Assembly: GCF_002158995.1 (NCBI RefSeq)
Contig: NZ_LOHF01000016.1
Coordinates: 87,658 to 144,618, forward strand
Source: Pseudomonas caspiana
GTDB taxonomy: Bacteria > Pseudomonadota > Gammaproteobacteria > Pseudomonadales > Pseudomonadaceae
DNA: 56,961 nt
Direction: 5' to 3'
Part shown: in pieces, positions 52,613 through 56,961 of the stretch
Position numbering within the stretch: the first letter of the stretch is position 1
Layout: each line of letters starts with the position of its first letter
Notes under the pieces: generated by a model
What the model was told of the DNA's origin: nothing
Databases searched by the model: none
What the model saw: only the letters and a program-made list of their open reading frames with translations
Program-made: the position numbers and the translations under genes

Positions 52613-53376
52613 GCCGCCCAATCCTCGAAGTCAGCGGCCTGAGCATGCGCTTTGGCGGTCTGCTGGCGGTCAACGGCGTAGGCCTGACCGTCAATGAGAA
52701 ACAAGTCGTGTCGATGATCGGCCCCAACGGCGCTGGCAAGACCACGGTGTTCAACTGCCTGACCGGTTTCTACAAGCCGACAGCGGGCACCATCCTGTTG
52801 GATGGCGAGCCGATTCAAGGGCTGGCCGGTCACGAGATCGCCCGCAAAGGCGTGGTGCGGACTTTCCAGAACGTGCGCCTGTTCAAAGAAATGACTGCCC
52901 TGGAAAACCTGTTGGTTGCCCAGCATCGTCACTTGAACACCAACTTCCTGTCGGGGCTGTTCCGTACACCGGCGTTCCGTCGCAGTGAGCAAGAGGCCAT
53001 GGAATACGCGGCGCACTGGCTGGAAGCGGTCAACCTCAAGGAATTCGCCAACCGTACCGCTGGCACGCTGGCTTACGGTCAGCAACGCCGCCTGGAAATC
53101 GCCCGCTGCATGATGACTCGCCCGCGCATTCTGATGCTCGACGAGCCAGCTGCCGGTCTGAACCCGAAAGAAACCGAAGACCTCAAGGCCTTGATCGGCG
53201 TACTGCGTAACGACCACAACGCGACTGTGCTGTTGATCGAACACGACATGAAGCTGGTCATGAGCATTTCCGACCACATCGTCGTGATCAACCAGGGCAC
53301 ACCACTGGCCGACGGTACGCCGGAACAAATCCGCGACAATCCTGACGTGATCAAAGCCTACCTGGGGGAAGCGTAA
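52609..53376 (+). CDS. braF: Branched-chain amino acid ABC ATPase BraF (LivG-type)
   Basis: The 255-residue ATPase has Walker A GPNGAGKT (about 38-45), the signature LAYGQQRRLEIARCMMT and Walker B ILMLDEPAAGLNP. It drives import through BraD/BraE together with BraG. It overlaps braE by 4 bases and ends right before the braG ATG. Length is normal for LivG. Confidence 0.96.
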   Translation: MSRPILEVSGLSMRFGGLLAVNGVGLTVNEKQVVSMIGPNGAGKTTVFNCLTGFYKPTAGTILLDGEPIQGLAGHEIARKGVVRTFQNVRLFKEMTALENLLVAQHRHLNTNFLSGLFRTPAFRRSEQEAMEYAAHWLEAVNLKEFANRTAGTLAYGQQRRLEIARCMMTRPRILMLDEPAAGLNPKETEDLKALIGVLRNDHNATVLLIEHDMKLVMSISDHIVVINQGTPLADGTPEQIRDNPDVIKAYLGEA

Positions 53377-54078
53377 ATGCTGCAATTCGAAAACGTTTCC
53401 ACCTTCTACGGCAAGATTCAGGCCTTGCACGGCGTCAACGTTGACGTGCGTCAGGGCGAAATCGTGACGCTGATCGGTGCCAACGGCGCAGGGAAATCCA
53501 CACTGTTGATGACCTTGTGCGGTTCGCCTCGGGCTCACAGTGGCAGCATCCGTTACATGGGTGAAGAACTGGTCGGTCTGGAATCCTCGATGATCATGCG
53601 TAAAAGCATTGCCGTAGTCCCGGAAGGCCGTCGCGTGTTTGCCCGCCTGACCGTGGAAGAAAACCTCGCCATGGGTGGTTTCTTCACCGACAAAGGCGAT
53701 TATCAGGAGCAAATGGACAAAGTCCTGCACCTGTTCCCCCGCCTGAAAGAACGCTTCAACCAACGCGGCGGCACCATGTCCGGCGGCGAGCAGCAAATGC
53801 TCGCAATCGGCCGTGCGCTGATGAGCAAGCCCAAGCTGTTGTTGCTCGACGAACCGTCGCTGGGTCTGGCGCCGATCATCATCCAGCAGATTTTCGAGAT
53901 CGTCGAACAACTGCGTCGCGATGGGGTAACGGTGTTCCTGGTCGAGCAAAACGCTAACCAGGCCTTGAAAATCGCTGACCGCGCCTACGTACTGGAAAAC
54001 GGCCGCGTGGTCATGCAAGGCACCGGTGAAGAGTTGCTGGTCGACCCGAAAGTGCGTGATGCTTATCTGGGTGGTTGA
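53377..54078 (+). CDS. braG: Branched-chain amino acid ABC ATPase BraG (LivF-type)
   Basis: The 233-residue ATPase has Walker A GANGAGKS, signature MSGGEQQMLAIGRALMS and Walker B LLLLDEPSLGLAP. It is the second nucleotide-binding subunit of the importer. The gene starts immediately after the braF stop and ends at a strong TTCG terminator, closing the braCDEFG operon. Confidence 0.96.
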   Translation: MLQFENVSTFYGKIQALHGVNVDVRQGEIVTLIGANGAGKSTLLMTLCGSPRAHSGSIRYMGEELVGLESSMIMRKSIAVVPEGRRVFARLTVEENLAMGGFFTDKGDYQEQMDKVLHLFPRLKERFNQRGGTMSGGEQQMLAIGRALMSKPKLLLLDEPSLGLAPIIIQQIFEIVEQLRRDGVTVFLVEQNANQALKIADRAYVLENGRVVMQGTGEELLVDPKVRDAYLGG

Positions 54079-54093
54079 TGCTTCGCTGCAATA

Positions 54094-54121
54094 AGAAAAC
54101 GGCCTTCGGGCCGTTTTCTTT
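54094..54121 (+). terminator. Terminator of the braCDEFG operon
   Basis: AAGAAAACGGCC and GGCCGTTTTCTT form a 12-bp stem around TTCG, with a T-rich end. The adenine and thymine runs make it potentially bidirectional. Confidence 0.9.
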
Positions 54122-54141
54122 TGAGCACAGCCTGCAAAGGA

Positions 54142-54220
54142 CCTGTAGGAGCCAACTTGTTGGCGAGCCGATGGTCCTGCGTAATCAGCAATGCCGTCTC
54201 CCAAACAAGCTGGCGCTCAT
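54142..54220. repeat. Decayed REP-like element, CCAACTTGTTGGCGAG class
   Basis: CCTGTAGGAGCCAACTTGTT with GGCGAG forms a good left unit, while the right arm (CTCCCAAACAAGCTGGCGCT) has several mismatches. It is a separate class with a decayed partner. Confidence 0.5.
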
Positions 54221-54259
54221 CAAAAAAAAACATAGCCGCCTGAATTGGAATGCTTTTCC

Positions 54260-54348
54260 GTAGGAGCTCACGAGCAACGCGAGGCAGCGATAGCGTCCTG
54301 TCAGACACATCGCTATCGCGGCCTCGCGTTGCTCGTGCGCTCCTACAG
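54260..54348. repeat. Chimeric REPIN-like palindrome
   Basis: The left arm GTAGGAGCTCACGAGCAACG with GCGAGGCAGCGATAGCG is of the GCTCACGAGC class, but the right arm (CGCTATCGCGGCCTCGCGTT and GCTCGTGCGCTCCTACAG) is of the GCGCACGAGC class. The two therefore mismatch at the class-defining bases. Confidence 0.8.
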
Positions 54349-54413
54349 ATCAGTGTTCGCCGCGAGACAGCACGGTGTCAGTGTCACAGGGCAATCTCCT
54401 ACAGCACGATCAC

Positions 54414-55337
54414 TTACTCTTCTCTCACCCCCAACCGCTCCAGCGCCGCACTGCTGCGCTGAAACCAGCCCAACAGATAATCGGCCAGCACCTGCATACG
54501 CTTGGGTAATTCCCCTTCGTACGGATGCACCAGAAACAGCGGCGAAATACTCGTCTGGTAGTCACGGAACAGCCAGTGCAGCCGACCGTCGTTGATTTCC
54601 GCATGCACCATGTACGACGGTAATCGGGCGATTCCCGCGCCGACAAGCGCTGCCTTCTTCAGCAACCCGTAATGGTTACTGGCGAACGTACCGTTGACCT
54701 GAACACGGGTCAGCTCATGGTTCTGGTGATAAAGCCATTCGTTGCGGCCACTGTAATGACTATTGAGCAGGCAACTGTGGGCAATCAATTCATGGGGGCT
54801 GTTCGGCTGTCCATGAAGTTGTAAATAGGCGTTGCTGGCACAGGTCAGCTCCTGCATGGCGAGCAACGGCTTGGCAACGAGTCGCTCATCACTGGCCACA
54901 TGGGAACGAATGGCCAGATCAAAGCCGTCACGGCGCAAGTCACGAAAGGCGTTGTTGAGCTCCAGCTCGACTTTCACCTGCGGGTACTGCGCCGAAAACT
55001 CCATCAGCAGGCCTTCGAAGAATGTCTCCCCCAAAGAAACGGGGGCAGTGACACGCACCTGACCCACCATGTCATCGCGCATCAGTTCAACGATGTTGCG
55101 CGCCCGCTCCATGCTGGCCAACAACTGCTGCCCTTGCGGCAACAACGCCGCGCCAGCCGACGTGAGACTCAGACTGCGGGTGCTGCGGTGCAGCAGCATC
55201 ACGCCATAAGCCTGCTCCATCTGGCTGATCCGCTTGGACAGGTAACCTTTGCTGCAACCCAGGCGAACTGCTGCTGCAGTAAAACTGCCTGCGTCGATCA
55301 AGACCGCAAAGGCTGCAAGGTCATCGATTTCGCTCAC
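54414..55337 (-). CDS. LysR-family transcriptional regulator
   Basis: The 307-residue regulator has an N-terminal HTH (IDDLAAFAVLIDAGSFTAAA, VRLGCSKGYLSKRISQMEQA) and a LysR effector domain (DMVGQVRVTAPVSLGETFFE). It is divergent from an SDR gene with 114 bases between starts, the usual LysR arrangement, so it probably controls that gene and itself. The family resembles regulators of small oxidoreductase operons; the inducer is unknown. Confidence 0.92.
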   Translation of the reverse strand: MSEIDDLAAFAVLIDAGSFTAAAVRLGCSKGYLSKRISQMEQAYGVMLLHRSTRSLSLTSAGAALLPQGQQLLASMERARNIVELMRDDMVGQVRVTAPVSLGETFFEGLLMEFSAQYPQVKVELELNNAFRDLRRDGFDLAIRSHVASDERLVAKPLLAMQELTCASNAYLQLHGQPNSPHELIAHSCLLNSHYSGRNEWLYHQNHELTRVQVNGTFASNHYGLLKKAALVGAGIARLPSYMVHAEINDGRLHWLFRDYQTSISPLFLVHPYEGELPKRMQVLADYLLGWFQRSSAALERLGVREE

Positions 55338-55451
55338 TGTTATTGTTTCCCTATGAGAACCAAAGGTTGCCTATTAGCACGCTTATCGACGGCAAATAGC
55401 GACCCTACACTGCCCACTCGACATCCATGAATGAATCTTCGGAGTGACAGC

Positions 55452-56051
55452 ATGAAAATTTTATTGATTGGTGCAAGTGGCACCATTGGCTCGGCCATCG
55501 CCCAGGAACTGGCCCAACGTCACGAGATTGTTCGCGCCGGCCGCAATAGTGGAGAAGAGCATGTGGATATTAGTGACAGTGCATCGATCCGAAAACTGTT
55601 CGAACGGATAGGCCGATTCGATGCAGTGGTTTGCGCCGCTGGCAATGTGAAGTTCGCGCCGTTGGCCGAAATGACTGAAAGCGATTTCGCCCTCGGCTTG
55701 CAGGACAAGCTGATGGGCCAGGTCAACCTGCTGCTGATCGGCCGCGAGTTCGCCAACGACGGCGCGTCATTTACGTTTACCACCGGTATCCTCAGTCACG
55801 ACCCGATACGCGCAGGGGCGTCGGCCAGCCTGGTCAATGGTGCCATCGACGCCTTTGTTCGGGCAGCAGCCATAGAAATGCCACGCGGCATGCGGGTCAA
55901 CTCGGTCAGCCCTAACGTACTGGTTGAAGCTATGGACAACTATGCGCCCTATTTTCGGGGCTTCAAGCCAGTTCATGCGGCAGAAGTGGCTCTGGCTTAC
56001 GCAAAAAGTGTAGAGGGCCTGCAAACCGGTCAGACGTATCACGTTGGTTAA
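55452..56051 (+). CDS. Short-chain dehydrogenase-like protein lacking YxxxK
   Basis: The 199-residue protein has the Rossmann motif GASGTIG at 7-13 (MKILLIGASGTIG start) and VCAAGN, but the segment where SDRs have Tyr-x-x-x-Lys reads GASASLVNGAIDAFVRAAAI, with no Tyr or Lys. This small SDR-like group is common in pseudomonads and may bind NAD(P) without normal catalysis or use other residues. GGAG is 9 bases upstream of 55452. It is divergent from the LysR gene, its likely regulator. Confidence 0.85.
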   Translation: MKILLIGASGTIGSAIAQELAQRHEIVRAGRNSGEEHVDISDSASIRKLFERIGRFDAVVCAAGNVKFAPLAEMTESDFALGLQDKLMGQVNLLLIGREFANDGASFTFTTGILSHDPIRAGASASLVNGAIDAFVRAAAIEMPRGMRVNSVSPNVLVEAMDNYAPYFRGFKPVHAAEVALAYAKSVEGLQTGQTYHVG

Positions 56052-56111
56052 TCCTCTTGTGATGGCGCCGCAGGCTGAGTAACGTGGCGACACTTGTCTG
56101 GAGACCACTCA

Positions 56112-56792
56112 ATGTTTGCTGTTCGTTCCGCTCTGCTCGTTGCCCTGTTGCCCCTCTTCGCTGGCTGCCAGATGCTTGGCTCTCAATCCAGTTCAGCCCC
56201 TGTCTCGAAGGCTGGCTGGATTCGCATGCAGGGTAATCTGACCGGCGATGGCGGCAAGCTGATGTTTCAGCCGTGCAATGAGCAGCGTCGTTACGTGGTC
56301 AAGGACGGTGGCAATACAGGCATCCTGCAAGAAGCGACTCCCCTGGCGGACAGTTCCGGCAAGGTCTTCGCCGACCTGCGTGGTGTGTTCGTTGCCAGTA
56401 AAGCCGTCAACAGCGATGGTCAACTGGACCTGCGTCAGGTGTACCGCGTCGAACGTGCCGGCCAGGCCTGTGAAGACCCCAACTTCAAGCGCCTGACTTT
56501 GCACGTCAACGGCAACAAACCCGCGTGGAACGTTAACGTCAGTGGCAAAGGCATGGTCATTGAGCGTCTGGGCAAAGACTCCATTGCTGTCCCTTATGTG
56601 GAGGAACAACTGCCAGACGGCCGGTTCAGCGTCAGCAGTGAGGCCAACGGCAACAAGATGGAGCTCTGGGTTGCGCCACAACGTTGCGTCGATAGCGTGG
56701 ATGGCTCGGTGCAGCATTTGACTGCTGAGTTGCGGATCAACGGCGAGACCGTGCGCGGTTGCGGGTATTACGGTGGTTCGCGGGATGACTGA
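56112..56792 (+). CDS. COG3650-like lipoprotein
   Basis: The 226-residue protein has a lipoprotein signal (MFAVRSALLVALLPLFAGCQ, mature Cys19) and a beta-rich mature region with four other Cys residues (CNEQRR, QACEDP, QRCVDS, RGCGYY). The regions GWIRMQGNLTGDGGKLMFQP and ADLRGVFVA resemble COG3650 lipoproteins. Location is the outer membrane, facing the periplasm. Start at 56112 is set by the signal. It is 60 bases from the SDR gene on the same strand. Confidence 0.78.
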   Translation: MFAVRSALLVALLPLFAGCQMLGSQSSSAPVSKAGWIRMQGNLTGDGGKLMFQPCNEQRRYVVKDGGNTGILQEATPLADSSGKVFADLRGVFVASKAVNSDGQLDLRQVYRVERAGQACEDPNFKRLTLHVNGNKPAWNVNVSGKGMVIERLGKDSIAVPYVEEQLPDGRFSVSSEANGNKMELWVAPQRCVDSVDGSVQHLTAELRINGETVRGCGYYGGSRDD

Positions 56793-56918
56793 TCTCGGTT
56801 GAGTTAAAACTCGAGGATTACTGCTCCCATATCGCGGACTAGGTATCTGCACAACTTTTCCATGCAGGGATGTTTTTGTACATATCCATTGTTGCGTTAC
56901 GGCTGGTATTGGTTGCGC

Positions 56919-56961
56919 CCTTACGGCGCCTCACTTTTGAAAGGAGCCCAAAAGTAAGCAT
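56919..56961. repeat. Possible end repeat at window edge
   Basis: The last 40 bases (CGGCGCCTCACTTTTGAAAG and AGCCCAAAAGTAAGC) contain an inverted ACTTTTG and CAAAAGT pair. Similar sequence is often repeated in pseudomonads near mobile or Rhs genes, but it is cut by the window end. Confidence 0.35.

Larger units (their letters stand above)
54079..54413. other. Intergenic region with terminator and two palindromes
   Basis: This 335-base gap between convergent units holds the bra terminator (54094-54121), a decayed REP-like element (54142-54220) and a chimeric REPIN-like palindrome (54260-54348). No small gene with a ribosome site is seen. Confidence 0.7.

Noticed and set aside
52564..54204. 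Long minus-strand frame opposite braF and braG
   Set aside because: It is antisense to two well-supported ATPase genes and has shadow composition.

Overview
The window is about 57 kb of chromosomal DNA from a Pseudomonas of the fluorescens type. The evidence is protein-level resemblance throughout, REP/REPIN-like palindromes with the tips GTGGGAGC or TGTAGGAGC in many intergenic gaps, and a gene order (hrpA, fadD1, fadD2, alpha/beta hydrolase, phaJ4, then rapA and an nbdA-like gene) that recalls P. aeruginosa PA3297-PA3311. No rRNA, tRNA, CRISPR array, transposase or phage module is visible; the region is mostly core genome.

Layout. 1-9.4 kb: a second-type peptide deformylase, a YihY/BrkB membrane protein, a CsbD stress protein, small Pseudomonas hypotheticals, DUF2177, the S1-domain protein CvfB, two lipoproteins, a TorF-type outer membrane protein, a DUF2513-like winged-helix protein and a DEAD-box RNA helicase. 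9.5-16.1 kb: a YbdG/MscS-type channel, an AbiE type IV toxin-antitoxin pair with its own promoter and inverted repeats, an EamA transporter, an exported DUF4432 aldose-epimerase-like protein and an FMN azoreductase. 16.2-25 kb: a LysR regulator with an alpha/beta hydrolase, periplasmic cyclophilin, an ABC exporter, a FemAB-like acyltransferase, a porin, and a FabH-like ketosynthase probably matching PA3286. 25.3-35 kb: hrpA and the fatty-acid block fadD1/fadD2/lipase/phaJ4. 35-38.8 kb: a 36-residue gene resembling ccoM of cbb3 oxidase with an ANR box, a small hypothetical, then a LysR/RidA/class V aminotransferase cluster. 39-48.8 kb: rapA, an MFS transporter, an MHYT-GGDEF-EAL c-di-GMP protein (NbdA-like), a 730-residue tubulin/FtsZ-superfamily protein, and DUF2288. 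49-54.1 kb: the complete braCDEFG branched-chain amino acid importer. 54.4-56.8 kb: a LysR regulator divergent from an atypical short-chain dehydrogenase, and a COG3650-like lipoprotein.

How the genes fit together. The two acyl-CoA ligases, the monoacylglycerol-lipase-like hydrolase, PhaJ4 and the FabH-like enzyme form a lipid uptake and beta-oxidation neighbourhood linked to 3-hydroxyacyl-CoA and de novo fatty acid synthesis. The ccoM-like gene and the MHYT protein both point to low oxygen or gas sensing. The bra operon is a self-contained importer with a transcription attenuator after the binding protein.

The most unusual gene is the chromosomal tubulin-like protein at 46124-48316. It carries FtsZ-like T1, T3 and T4 loops and a downstream Asp-x-x-Asp loop within a protein roughly twice the size of FtsZ, and has no obvious plasmid, phage or partition partner nearby.
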